A DNA stretch of 64,000 nt from Paracoccaceae bacterium (GCA_017510335.1 JAFWNM010000011.1:1-64000); one strand, 5' to 3'; positions 25,118 to 33,965 are shown, counted from the first letter of the stretch. Numbers and translations are program-made. Notes: generated by a model from the sequence alone, not told the origin.

Positions 25118-26625
25118 GCCGCCACAGCCAGGGTGCGGTTGAACCAGTCCCCGAACGCCGCCTGTTCATCGCTGCTCAGGTGCAGGCGGTGCTTGGTGCG
25201 CCGCCACAGGATATCTTCGGCGCTTTGCGCCCATTCCTGCGCCACCAGATAGCGCACTTCGGCTTCATACAAATCCCCGCCGAAATGCCGCCCCAACCCG
25301 TCCAGCCCTTGCGCCCCTGCGACCAGGTGCGAAATGCGCGTTCCATACAGCCGCCCGTAATGCAAGCGCAACCTGCGCGGCATCCAGGGGTAGGTTTCCT
25401 TCAGGGTGTCACTGAAACGCTCGAAATCGGCATCGGGCATATCGCCCCCCGGCAAGGGCGCAGCGGCGGTCCAGTCCTTGCCCATTTGCGGGAAATAGCG
25501 CCGCATCTGGTGCAACCCGCGTTCAGCCAGTTCACGGTATGTAGTGATTTTTCCGCCAAAGATATTCAGCAGCGGCGCGCCGGCTGTGTCGTCGATGTCA
25601 AACACATAATCCCGCGTCACCGCCGAGGGGTTGCCCTGCCCGTCATCGAACAAGGGGCGCACCCCTGAAAAGCTTTCCACAACATCAGCGCGGGTCAGTT
25701 TTTCCTTGAAATAGCGGTTCACTGCCGCCAGCAGATAGGAAATTTCATCCTCGTCCACGCTGACATCTTCCGTGCGCCCCTCATAGGCGATATCGGTTGT
25801 GCCAATCAGCGCCTTGTCCCCTTCATAGGGGTTGATGAATATCACGCGCTTGTCGTGGTTTTGCACCAGATAGGCATTTTGCCCCTGCCAGAATTTGGGC
25901 ACAATGATATGCGACCCCTTCACCAGCCGCACATTGCGTGCGGAATTCGCGCCAGCCACACGGGTAATCACATCACTGACCCAAGGCCCAGCCGCATTGA
26001 CCACCGCACGCGCCAGAAATTCACGCGTCTCGCCGGTGACGGCGTTTCGGGTGGTGACGCGCCACATTCCGTCTTCGCGCCGCGCGGTGGTGCAGGCCGT
26101 CCGCGTCAGCACCTGCGCCCCGCGCATTGCAGCATCCACGGCATTCAGGATTACCAGGCGCGCATCATCCACCCAGCAATCGGAATATTCGAACCCGCGG
26201 GTATATTTGTCCTGTAGCGGCGCGCCTTCGGGGTCGCGGCGCAAGTCAAGTGTGCGCGTGCCCGGAAGCTTCTTGCGCCCGCCAAGATGATCATACAGGA
26301 ACAGGCCCAGCCGGACCAGCCATGCGGGCCGGTCGTCAGGGGAATGAGGCAGCACAAAACGCATGGGCCAGATGATATGGGGCGCGGCCGTCATCAGAAC
26401 TTCGCGTTCGATCAGGGCCTCGCGCACCAGCCGGAATTCATAATATTCCAGATAGCGCAATCCACCATGCACCAGCTTGCCCGACCGCGAGGATGTGCCT
26501 TGCGCCAGATCATCTTTTTCGCACAACACCACGCTTAGGCCACGCCCGGCGGCGTCGCGTGCAATGCCCGCCCCGTTGATTCCGCCACCAATCACGAACA
26601 GGTCAACTGTCTGGGATAACGTCAT
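25114..26625 (-). CDS. eryB: Erythritol-phosphate dehydrogenase (GlpD-like FAD enzyme)
   Basis: A 503-residue FAD-dependent oxidoreductase related to glycerol-3-phosphate dehydrogenase. The dinucleotide fold VDLFVIGGGINGAGIARDAAGRG is at the N-terminus, then SGKLVHGGLRYLEYYEFRLVREAL, WVDDARLVILNAVDAA, NAAGPWVSDV, and NIFGGKITTYRELAE before the C-terminal helical DAO_C domain. In the ery context it oxidises L-erythritol-4-phosphate to L-3-tetrulose-4-phosphate, probably at the membrane with electrons to quinone. Glycerol-3-phosphate dehydrogenase is the alternative. It overlaps eryA by 4 bp. Confidence 0.82.
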   Translation of the reverse strand: MTLSQTVDLFVIGGGINGAGIARDAAGRGLSVVLCEKDDLAQGTSSRSGKLVHGGLRYLEYYEFRLVREALIEREVLMTAAPHIIWPMRFVLPHSPDDRPAWLVRLGLFLYDHLGGRKKLPGTRTLDLRRDPEGAPLQDKYTRGFEYSDCWVDDARLVILNAVDAAMRGAQVLTRTACTTARREDGMWRVTTRNAVTGETREFLARAVVNAAGPWVSDVITRVAGANSARNVRLVKGSHIIVPKFWQGQNAYLVQNHDKRVIFINPYEGDKALIGTTDIAYEGRTEDVSVDEDEISYLLAAVNRYFKEKLTRADVVESFSGVRPLFDDGQGNPSAVTRDYVFDIDDTAGAPLLNIFGGKITTYRELAERGLHQMRRYFPQMGKDWTAAAPLPGGDMPDADFERFSDTLKETYPWMPRRLRLHYGRLYGTRISHLVAGAQGLDGLGRHFGGDLYEAEVRYLVAQEWAQSAEDILWRRTKHRLHLSSDEQAAFGDWFNRTLAVAA

Positions 26626-28217
26626 TGTTGCGGTTCCTTCTGCATGGACTGGGCGGCGGGGCTGGCACGGTCTGCGGCCATTCCCTGCCAGACAGGCACA
26701 AGCGCGCGTCGCGCCGTGCCGTAATGTGTGAACAAACGGTCATAGGTTTTGGCCAGTGCCGCATCAGGCAGTTCCACTGCACCCAGTTCAGGAACAACCC
26801 ACTCGCGGATGCAGCTGTTCATGTCCGGGTATGCGCCAATCGCCACGGCGGCCATCATCGCGCAGCCTGCCGCGCCTGCTTCCTCGCGGGTGCTGACACG
26901 CACAGGGCGATCCAGCACAGCGGAAATGACCTGTCGCAATGCGGCCGACCGCGCGGCCCCGCCACTCAGGCGCACTTCCTGCGGCAAATCCCCCATGGCG
27001 CTGTAGCAATCGCGCGCGGCCAGTCCCAGGCTTTCGACAACCGCGCGCAACAGCGTTGCAAACCCCGCCTGTTGCGACAGGCCCACAAAAGCGGCGCGCG
27101 CCTGTGCATCCACGAATGGGCCGCGTTCCCCCGCATCCGAAATATAGGGCAGATACACAACCTGCCCCGCCGGGCTTTGGGCCAGCCAGTCATCGATGCG
27201 CGCGACAAGGTCCGCATGGGCCGGTGATATGCCAAACTGCGCAACAATTTCCGCAGCGATACCCAGTATCCAGTCAATGTTCAGCGTGGCCGCCATATTT
27301 GTCTGAACCTGCGTGACCATATCCGGCACCGGCAGACAAATGACATACCCCGTGCGTTCAGCGTTCAGATGCACGGCACCTGCAGGAAATGCGCGCAAAT
27401 GCACGCCCGTGGACCCGATGGCAGAACAGGCGGTTCCGGCTTCGCCTGTGTGAACACCCGCCCCCAGCGCGGTCATGACCATATCGACATAGCCCAAGCA
27501 CACTGGCAACCCTGCAGGCAGGCCAGTGGCGGCAGCGGCACCTGCGGTCAGGGGGTGGGTGGTCTGCGTGCCGTCAATGATCGGCGGCAGCAAATGACGA
27601 TGGCCTGACAGCCCCAGCGCGGCGATGACAGTGTCATCATACTGGCGCGTGCGGAAATTGCCGAAGGTGAAGCTGGCCTCGGACGGGTCAGTGGCGCGCA
27701 TGCCGGTCAGGTTCAGATACAGCCAGTCCTTGCAATGCAACGCAACCTGCGCGCGGTTCAGCATATCTGGGCAGGTCCGCGCCATATGGGCCATTTGCGC
27801 GCCTTGCTGACAGGTGTTCAGCCCTGTCCCCGTGGCCGCAAAGCGCGCGCCATCATGCCCGCGCGCAGCCAGATCCGCCACTGTTGGTGCGGCACGCGCA
27901 TCCAGCCACAGCCATGCCGGGCCAACGGGGCGGTTACCCTTGCCCACAAGCCAGGTGCCGTCCCCCTGCCCGGTCACCGCCAATGCCACCACGCTGTTGG
28001 CCATGCCGGCATGTGCGCGCAACAATTCTGTAATGGCCGCGACACAGTCCTTCCATGTCTGGTCCATGCACTGGGTCGCGCCACCATCTGCGGACCGGAT
28101 CACCGAATTGCGCACCGAGGCTGCGCCAAGCTGCTGCCCATTCAGGTCAAAAGCGACCGCCTTGATGACAGACGTTCCCGCATCGATGCCGATAATCACC
28201 TGCGAGGATTTTCCCAC
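26622..28217 (-). CDS. eryA: Erythritol kinase (FGGY family)
   Basis: A 531-residue sugar kinase starting at GTG 28217 with GGGAG six bases upstream. The N-terminal phosphate-binding IIGIDAGTSVIKAVAFDLNG and the second-domain GSTGVHLRAF and SGGAARSAALRQVISAVLDRPV are FGGY signatures. In a cluster with eryB, eryC, eryD and eryEFG it phosphorylates erythritol; as an isolated gene it could not be told from a xylulose or glycerol kinase. First gene of the minus-strand catabolic operon eryA-eryB-eryC. Confidence 0.82.
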   Translation of the reverse strand: MGKSSQVIIGIDAGTSVIKAVAFDLNGQQLGAASVRNSVIRSADGGATQCMDQTWKDCVAAITELLRAHAGMANSVVALAVTGQGDGTWLVGKGNRPVGPAWLWLDARAAPTVADLAARGHDGARFAATGTGLNTCQQGAQMAHMARTCPDMLNRAQVALHCKDWLYLNLTGMRATDPSEASFTFGNFRTRQYDDTVIAALGLSGHRHLLPPIIDGTQTTHPLTAGAAAATGLPAGLPVCLGYVDMVMTALGAGVHTGEAGTACSAIGSTGVHLRAFPAGAVHLNAERTGYVICLPVPDMVTQVQTNMAATLNIDWILGIAAEIVAQFGISPAHADLVARIDDWLAQSPAGQVVYLPYISDAGERGPFVDAQARAAFVGLSQQAGFATLLRAVVESLGLAARDCYSAMGDLPQEVRLSGGAARSAALRQVISAVLDRPVRVSTREEAGAAGCAMMAAVAIGAYPDMNSCIREWVVPELGAVELPDAALAKTYDRLFTHYGTARRALVPVWQGMAADRASPAAQSMQKEPQQ

Positions 28218-28515
28218 ACTTCGCTCCCTGTTCCGCCCGCCAGACTGCCGCGTTTGACCGCACACAAACCACGCGCCAAATGGCGCGCCTTTGCGCCCTT
28301 CGCCACAGTGATCTAGCACAGTTCCCCATCGGTGTGTGAATTTTTTTGCAGACAGTGCAATTTTTTTCAGTTATGGTCTGTTCCAGTCGGCGGGAAATTT
28401 GCACCGAAGGGAGGGTGCGCTTGCCGATGGGGGAGGGGAACAACACACCCCTGAAAAGACACAGGCGCCCGTCCATTCGGGCACTTGACGCAGAAAACAT
28501 GAAGGAGGGGGTGAC
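28218..28515. promoter_or_regulatory. Divergent ery promoter region (eryA / DUF2291-eryEFG)
   Basis: This 298-bp gene-free region holds, in order: a perfect CGCGCCA-aa-TGGCGCG palindrome (28272-28287); the shared motif TAGCACAGTTCCCCA (28314-28328); two direct repeats of the form GTG-(C)A-ATTTTTTT-(G)CAG (28336-28351 and 28355-28370) whose T7 tracts lie 20 bp, about two helical turns, apart; and a GCCCG-tccatt-CGGGC hairpin just before the DUF2291 gene. It must drive both the catabolic and the transport operons. Confidence 0.65.
28314..28328 (-). promoter_or_regulatory. ery-type shared motif upstream of eryA
   Basis: TAGCACAGTTCCCCA, matching the site before adh-eryD with one inserted base. 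It is preceded by GTGATC, so GTG...CAC dyad symmetry is partly kept. It lies about 100 bp upstream of the eryA start. Confidence 0.55.
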
Positions 28516-29169
28516 ATGTCCAGCACTGACGCATCCATCAGCGGCACACGCAACGGGTCGCGCGCGAAGTTTGTTGTGGCCGGCGTTGTTGCGGCTGTCA
28601 TTGCCGGTATTGCAGTTGACACCCATGTGGTGCCCATAGGGTCAGAACAGGATTTGCGCCAACAGGGGTTTAACGCCACCATCTACGGCCAGCAGGAATT
28701 CCCCCGCATCCGCGAAAACATTGCCACCCGTGCCGTGAACGCCCCGCAACTGGCCGCCGAAATAGCCGAAGATCAGGCGACAGCCGTTGCGCGCCATGGT
28801 GTGGGCGATGGCATAGGCCCGGTTATTCCGGTGCGGTTTACCGGAATTATTGGCGAAGGGCGGTCTGGCATTCATGATGTCACTATCGACGGCTTGCCTG
28901 ACGGGGTGCGCGTGCGTGTGCAGACCGGCCCCGCCATCAACGGGACAGAATTGCGCGATGCAACCGGCGATATCAGCTTCGGGCAGTTTCGCAACCAGAT
29001 CGAATATCAGGACGCCGGGTCTGCGCTAAACCGTGCCATGGCTTCGGAAGTCCTTGCGGACCTGAACCGCGACACACTCGAAGGCAGCACTGTGACCGTG
29101 ACAGGTGCGTTTCGCCTGGTAAATCCGGCCAATTGGCTGGTCACCCCCATCGAGCTGGTGCTTCAATGA
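28516..29169 (+). CDS. DUF2291 membrane-anchored periplasmic protein of a sugar ABC system
   Basis: A 217-residue protein with one N-terminal hydrophobic helix (FVVAGVVAAVIAGIAVDTHVV) and a periplasmic domain containing GFNATIYGQQEFPRIRENI, a DUF2291 feature. GGAGGGGG lies a few bases before ATG 28516. DUF2291 genes are commonly found at the head of RbsABC-like importer operons for erythritol and other polyols; the function is unknown, possibly an accessory for ligand delivery. It overlaps the ATPase gene by 4 bp (ATGA). Confidence 0.82.
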   Translation: MSSTDASISGTRNGSRAKFVVAGVVAAVIAGIAVDTHVVPIGSEQDLRQQGFNATIYGQQEFPRIRENIATRAVNAPQLAAEIAEDQATAVARHGVGDGIGPVIPVRFTGIIGEGRSGIHDVTIDGLPDGVRVRVQTGPAINGTELRDATGDISFGQFRNQIEYQDAGSALNRAMASEVLADLNRDTLEGSTVTVTGAFRLVNPANWLVTPIELVLQ

Positions 29170-30710
29170 CCGCCCCTGCGCCGGATGCGTCCGCGCCCGA
29201 TCTGGAAAACGTTGTCATGGCCGCGCGCCATGTGGCCAAATCCTATGGGGCGGTCAAGGCGCTGAAAGGCGTGAATTTCGACATCCATCGCGGGCAGGTG
29301 ACAACGCTTTTTGGCGAAAACGGCGCGGGAAAATCCACGCTGATGAAAATCCTGTCCGGGGTAATCCAGCCCAGTTCCGGCGAAATCATCTTCGAGGGGC
29401 AGCCCGTCACCTTGCAGTCGACAATCGACGCGCAAGCACTGGGGATTTCGATCATCCATCAGGAACTCAGCCTTGCGCCCAACCTGAACGTGCGCGACAA
29501 TATTTTTCTGGGCCGCGAAATTTCGGGCCCGTCCGGCGTCGATTTTGCCGAGGAAGACCGCCAGACGCGCCGTCTTATGGCCGAACTGCAAGAAGACATC
29601 GACCCGCGCACCCCCGTCGAACACCTGCGCCTTGGCCAACAGCAGCTTGTGGAAATTGCCCGCGCGCTGTCTGTCAATTCGCGGGTACTGATCATGGATG
29701 AACCCACATCCGCGCTGTCTGCATCCGAAGTTGATGTTTTGTTCAAGGTCATTCGTGACCTGACGGCGCGGGGGGTGTCCATTGTCTATATCTCGCACCA
29801 TCTGGAAGAAGCGCTGCAAATCACGGATCATGCTGTCGTCTTGCGCGATGGGGCAATGACAGCCTATGCGCCGCGCGCCGATATCGATCTTGAATGGATC
29901 GTGCGGCATATGGTGGGCAAGAATTTCAACCTTGGCAGCCCGCCCACCGGCCACACAATGGGCAGCGCGGCCCTGTCCATTCGGGAACTGACCGTGGTGG
30001 ACAGCCACAGCGGCCAGAATGTTGTTGATGGTCTGTCGCTGGATGTGGCCAGTGGCGAGGTGGTGTGCATTTACGGGCTTATGGGTGCAGGCCGCACCGA
30101 ATTGATGGAATGTGTGGCCGGACGGTTGCGCCCCGCATCCGGGCATGTGCTTTTGCACGGCAGGCCCGTTGACGGGTTGACCATTGCGCAGCGTATCCGC
30201 GCGGGGCTGGCACTGGTGCCAGAGGACCGCCAGCGCGACGGGCTGGTGCAAACCATGAGTGTGGGGCGAAACCTGTCGCTGGCGTCAATCAGTGATTTCA
30301 CGCGCGGTTTTCTGACCCAGCTTTCGGCAGAACGCCGGATCATCACACGCACCATCAAGGATGTGACTGTCAAAACCGACGGACCAGATGCGGCCATCGG
30401 GTCCCTGTCAGGGGGCAACCAGCAAAAAGTTGTCATCGGCAAGATGCTGGCCACTGGTCCATCGGTTCTGCTGCTGGACGAACCCAGCCGCGGCATTGAC
30501 ATCGGCGCGAAGGCCGAAGTGTTCGGCCTGTTGGCAGACCGCGCCAAAACAGGGCTGGCGGTGTTGTTCTCGACATCGGAAGTCAGTGAATGTCTGTCGA
30601 TTGCGCACCGCATCATCGTCATGCGCCGGGGGCGCATCGTTGCCGAATTCACCCATGACGCCACCAAGGAACAGATCATGGCCGCCTCTGGCGAGTCGCT
30701 GGTCGCCTGA
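29166..30710 (+). CDS. eryE: Erythritol ABC importer, ATP-binding protein (two ATPase domains)
   Basis: A 514-residue RbsA-type tandem ATPase. First domain: Walker [15 protein letters not shown]-loop IIHQELSL, signature LRLGQQQLVEIARAL, Walker B VLIMDEPTSAL. Second domain: degenerate Walker [18 protein letters not shown], signature [15 protein letters not shown], Walker B VLLLDEPSRGID. The one-sided loss of the second Walker A is normal for this family. The start ATG 29166 overlaps the DUF2291 stop. Confidence 0.88.
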   Translation: MTAPAPDASAPDLENVVMAARHVAKSYGAVKALKGVNFDIHRGQVTTLFGENGAGKSTLMKILSGVIQPSSGEIIFEGQPVTLQSTIDAQALGISIIHQELSLAPNLNVRDNIFLGREISGPSGVDFAEEDRQTRRLMAELQEDIDPRTPVEHLRLGQQQLVEIARALSVNSRVLIMDEPTSALSASEVDVLFKVIRDLTARGVSIVYISHHLEEALQITDHAVVLRDGAMTAYAPRADIDLEWIVRHMVGKNFNLGSPPTGHTMGSAALSIRELTVVDSHSGQNVVDGLSLDVASGEVVCIYGLMGAGRTELMECVAGRLRPASGHVLLHGRPVDGLTIAQRIRAGLALVPEDRQRDGLVQTMSVGRNLSLASISDFTRGFLTQLSAERRIITRTIKDVTVKTDGPDAAIGSLSGGNQQKVVIGKMLATGPSVLLLDEPSRGIDIGAKAEVFGLLADRAKTGLAVLFSTSEVSECLSIAHRIIVMRRGRIVAEFTHDATKEQIMAASGESLVA

Positions 30711-30728
30711 GTAGCAGGAGCACAGTTT

Positions 30729-31784
30729 ATGTCCGACACCCTATCCACCGCGACCAAACCACCGCAAAACCCGCTTTGGAACGCCATTCTGACAGCGTTG
30801 GACCTGCTTTTGCGGGGGCGGGCGTTTTTTGCGCTGATTGCGATCATCATCACGTTTTCAATCCTGTCGCCGCGCTATTTCACGCTGGGCAACATGCTGA
30901 TCATGACCAACCATGTGGCCATTTTCGGCCTGTTGGCCATTGGCATGCTGCTTGTTATCCTGAACGGCGGCATTGACCTGTCGGTAGGGTCCACATTGGC
31001 GCTAAGCGGGGTCTTCGCGGGCTTCTTGATGCAGGGCGTGGAACTGACCGGCCTGGGGGTGGTGCTGTATTTCCCGGTTTGGGCCGTGGTGCTGATGACG
31101 CTGGCGCTTGGCGGGTTTGTGGGGGCCGTCAACGGGGTTCTGATTGCGTTCTTGAAAGTGCCCGCTTTCGTGGCCACGCTGGGCACGCTGTATGTGGCGC
31201 GCGGGGTCGCATTGCTGATGACCAACGGCCTGACCTTCAACAACCTGTCAGGGCGGGCCGAATATGGCAATACCGGCTTTGACTGGTTGGGGTTCAACCG
31301 GATCGCGGGGGTTCCTGTGGGCGTCTATGTGATGTTCACAGTGGCAATCGCAGTGACATTTCTGCTGATGCGCACGTCCTTCGGGCGGTGGCTTTATGCT
31401 TCGGGGGGAAACATGCGCGCGGCAGAATTGTCGGGCGTGCCGGTCAAGCGGGTTCAGATTTCCGTCTATGTCCTCTCGGGTATGTGCGCCGCAATCGCGG
31501 GCCTGGTGCTCAGCTCGCAGCTGACATCTGCGGGGCCGACTGCGGGCAATACATATGAACTGACGGCGATTGCGGCTGTGGTGATTGGCGGCGCAGCCCT
31601 GACCGGCGGGCGCGGCACAGTGCTGGGCACGCTTCTGGGGGCGTTTGTCATCGGGTTCTTGTCCAATGGGCTGGTCATCATCGGGGTGTCTTCCTACTGG
31701 CAGACTGTCTTTACCGGGGCCGTGATTGTGCTGTCGGTGCTGCTCAATTCCATTCAATACGGGCGACCGGGCAGCCGAAGCTGA
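30729..31784 (+). CDS. eryF: Erythritol ABC importer, permease
   Basis: A 351-residue RbsC-type permease with eight to ten membrane helices. The conserved core LLAIGMLLVILNGGIDLSVGSTLALSG and the cytoplasmic loop YASGGNMRAAELSGVPVKR, which contacts the ATPase, are present; TAIAAVVIGGAALTGGRGTVLGTLLGA is the typical C-terminal core. AGCAGGAG precedes the ATG. Downstream partner of eryE, 18 bp away. Confidence 0.88.
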   Translation: MSDTLSTATKPPQNPLWNAILTALDLLLRGRAFFALIAIIITFSILSPRYFTLGNMLIMTNHVAIFGLLAIGMLLVILNGGIDLSVGSTLALSGVFAGFLMQGVELTGLGVVLYFPVWAVVLMTLALGGFVGAVNGVLIAFLKVPAFVATLGTLYVARGVALLMTNGLTFNNLSGRAEYGNTGFDWLGFNRIAGVPVGVYVMFTVAIAVTFLLMRTSFGRWLYASGGNMRAAELSGVPVKRVQISVYVLSGMCAAIAGLVLSSQLTSAGPTAGNTYELTAIAAVVIGGAALTGGRGTVLGTLLGAFVIGFLSNGLVIIGVSSYWQTVFTGAVIVLSVLLNSIQYGRPGSRS

Positions 31785-31904
31785 CCCAACGCCCAACCCC
31801 GTTTTCGCGCAACACCATTTCCAAAAAGGGGAGAGGAGCCCCTGCGCGGAAAGTCCCGCCGGACAACCGGCACAACCAAAGTTACACACTTAAGGGAGAA
31901 AACC
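31785..31904 (+). promoter_or_regulatory. Intercistronic region between eryF and eryG with weak hairpins
   Basis: AGGGG-agaggag-CCCCT and GCCGG-acaa-CCGGC are two short stems before the eryG ribosome binding site TAAGGGAG. Such stems before binding-protein genes often raise binding-protein mRNA over permease mRNA; here that is inference. Confidence 0.35.
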
Positions 31905-32852
31905 ATGTTCAAGATGACAAGACGCACGCTTATGGCGGCTGTGGCGGCCACCCCGCTTCTGGCAGGGGCCGCATGGGCCGACGGGTTGATCACCATTATC
32001 GTCAATGACCCGTCCAACCCCTATTGGTTCACCGAAGGCGAAGTCGCACGCACCACCGCCGAAGAACTGGGCTACACTGCCAATGTCTCTGCGCATCGTG
32101 GCGATACCAATGTAGAAAGCACCCTGATCGACGCGGCCATCACCAACGAAGCGGCGGCCATCATTCTTGACCCTGCCAATGCGGACGGGTCCATCGGCGC
32201 CGTGCGCCGCGCCATTGATGCGGGTATTCCGGTGTTTCTGGTGAACGCGGAAATCAACCAAGATGGTCTGGCCATCGCGCAGCTGGTGTCCAACAATGCC
32301 CAAGGCGCGGCATTGGGCGCGCTGCAATGGGTTGACCAGGTGGGCGATGCGTCAACCTATGTGGAATTCTTCGGCAACCCGGCTGACAACAACGCGCAGA
32401 CCCGGTCCAACGGGTATGAAACTGTCCTAAGCCAGTATCCCGACCATGAAAAAGTCGCCCAGGAAGTGGCCAACTGGGACCGCACCCAAGGGTATCAGCG
32501 CATGCAGGCCATCATTCAGGCCCATCCCGATGTCAACGCCGTGATTTCCGGCAATGACGAAATGGCCCTTGGCGCGATTGCCGCGCTGAAGGAAGCGGGC
32601 ATGCTGGACAACGTGACTGTGGGCGGGTTTGACGGATCACCCGATGCGGTGGATGCCATCCGCGCGGGAGAGCTGGCCTATACCGTGCTGCAACCAGTCG
32701 CGGTTTTCGCGCGCGAAGCGGTTATTCAGGCTGATTATTACATCCAGAACGGGGAACCGATGGTTGCGGATGAAAAACAGCTATTTGATTGTCTGTTGAT
32801 CACCGCCGAGAATGTGGATCAATACACCGCCCCCTTCACCCTGAGCAACTGA
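31905..32852 (+). CDS. eryG: Erythritol ABC importer, periplasmic sugar-binding protein
   Basis: A 315-residue ribose-binding-protein-like (Peripla_BP_4) protein. The N-terminus MTRRTLMAAVAATPLLAGAAWADG has a signal peptide with a twin-arginine-like TRRTLM, so Tat export is possible. Mature features: IIVNDPSNPYWFTEGEVARTTAEELGY, AIILDPANADGSIGAVRRAIDAGIPVFLVN, NAVISGNDEMALGAIAALKEAG and VGGFDGSPDAVDAIRAGEL. Strong RBS (AAGGGAG). Ligand assigned only from the surrounding ery genes. Confidence 0.85.
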   Translation: MFKMTRRTLMAAVAATPLLAGAAWADGLITIIVNDPSNPYWFTEGEVARTTAEELGYTANVSAHRGDTNVESTLIDAAITNEAAAIILDPANADGSIGAVRRAIDAGIPVFLVNAEINQDGLAIAQLVSNNAQGAALGALQWVDQVGDASTYVEFFGNPADNNAQTRSNGYETVLSQYPDHEKVAQEVANWDRTQGYQRMQAIIQAHPDVNAVISGNDEMALGAIAALKEAGMLDNVTVGGFDGSPDAVDAIRAGELAYTVLQPVAVFAREAVIQADYYIQNGEPMVADEKQLFDCLLITAENVDQYTAPFTLSN

Positions 32853-32878
32853 TCGCAACAGGCCCCTATGACCACAAT

Positions 32879-32913
32879 CGCGCGCCGGACGGGTTTGTTC
32901 GGCGCGCGTTTTT
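32879..32913 (+). terminator. Rho-independent terminator of the eryEFG operon
   Basis: CGCGCGCCG (32879-32887) pairs perfectly with CGGCGCGCG (32900-32908) and is followed by TTTTT (32909-32913). Its end meets the stop codon of the convergent gene. Confidence 0.85.
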
Positions 32914-33965
32914 CATACAGCCGCGCGCCACATACGAAAACGCCCCTGTCCTGTCATTTCGCGGATCAAACCCTTTGCTTCCATCCATGCAAGATTGCGC
33001 TGCACCGCCGCCCGGCTGGCCCCGGTAAGGGATTCGGCCATGGGGGCCGATACCAGTGGCCAGTTTGTCAGTGCCGCGCGCAAGGCCGGCGGCGTGCGCC
33101 CCGAAAGGGGGGCCATCGCCGCATCTGCCCGCAAGGTCCATGCATCAATTTGGTCCAGATGGCGCAGCGCAGTCAGAACAGCCGCCGACATTCCGTCACA
33201 CCAGCGTTTCAGGCGGGCCTCGGGCGGGCCATGGGCGCGCAGCGCTGACGCGCCGCCCATGGCAAGCGGGGCAAACACCGCACCATCGGTGTCACTGGCT
33301 GCGATACGCGCGGCTGTAACGGCCGCTTCCAGCGCACCGCCTTGATGTTCCAGGCCCGCCAACGCCCATAGATGGAACCCCATACAGGCGCGCGAAATAG
33401 GGTGCAGATGCGCGCCGGACTGCATCAGGTCATGCCAGGCGGCGGCGCGGTCCCCGAAGGGTTCCGACATGTCACCCGCAGCGCTTGCATCATGGCGCCC
33501 AAGAAAATCCGCCAGCCCCGCATCCGGCCCCGGCCCGCCCCCCAGCCGCCGCACACCCCAGCCAAGGCGCGCAAGCGCTTGGGCATCATCTTGCACGCCA
33601 GCGACACGCAACGCCACCCAAAGCGCCAGCCTGTCGGGTGCAACGCGGGGGCCATTCGTCCAGCTTAGTTCCACCGCTTCCAACAAGGCCAGCCGTTGCC
33701 GCCACCCTTCTGGCCCACGCTTCAGGCGTTCATCCAGCGCCCCCAACCGCCCCGCCACCCGCGCAAGCCGCGCGGCATTGCAGGCTTCGGCCTGTGTCCA
33801 GTCATCAAGGACGGAAGCTTCCGTTGGGTGCTGCTGTGGTCCGGGGGGCAGGAAATCGGGCACATCATCTGTGATTGCGGGCAAAAACCACAGATCTTCT
33901 TGCGCCCCGTCGCGGTCATAGGGGCCGCGCATGTCATCAAAACTGTCCGATACGGGAGTTTTCAT
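32913..33965 (-). CDS. RHE_PE00001/DUF1612-type protein with C-terminal helix-turn-helix (probable)
   Basis: A 350-residue protein from ATG 33965 (an upstream GTG at 33995 is open; neither has a clear RBS). An N-terminal part rich in Arg/Ala/Trp (ARVAGRLGALDERLKRG, RLALLEAVELSWTNG) resembles DUF1612, and the C-terminus (SLTGASRAAVQRNLAWMEAKGLIREMTG) is a winged-helix segment ending in GRFRMW, as in RHE_PE00001-family proteins known from rhizobial plasmids. Function unknown; a regulator is likely. Family assignment is from memory of the pattern, so moderate. Confidence 0.55.
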   Translation of the reverse strand: MKTPVSDSFDDMRGPYDRDGAQEDLWFLPAITDDVPDFLPPGPQQHPTEASVLDDWTQAEACNAARLARVAGRLGALDERLKRGPEGWRQRLALLEAVELSWTNGPRVAPDRLALWVALRVAGVQDDAQALARLGWGVRRLGGGPGPDAGLADFLGRHDASAAGDMSEPFGDRAAAWHDLMQSGAHLHPISRACMGFHLWALAGLEHQGGALEAAVTAARIAASDTDGAVFAPLAMGGASALRAHGPPEARLKRWCDGMSAAVLTALRHLDQIDAWTLRADAAMAPLSGRTPPALRAALTNWPLVSAPMAESLTGASRAAVQRNLAWMEAKGLIREMTGQGRFRMWRAAV

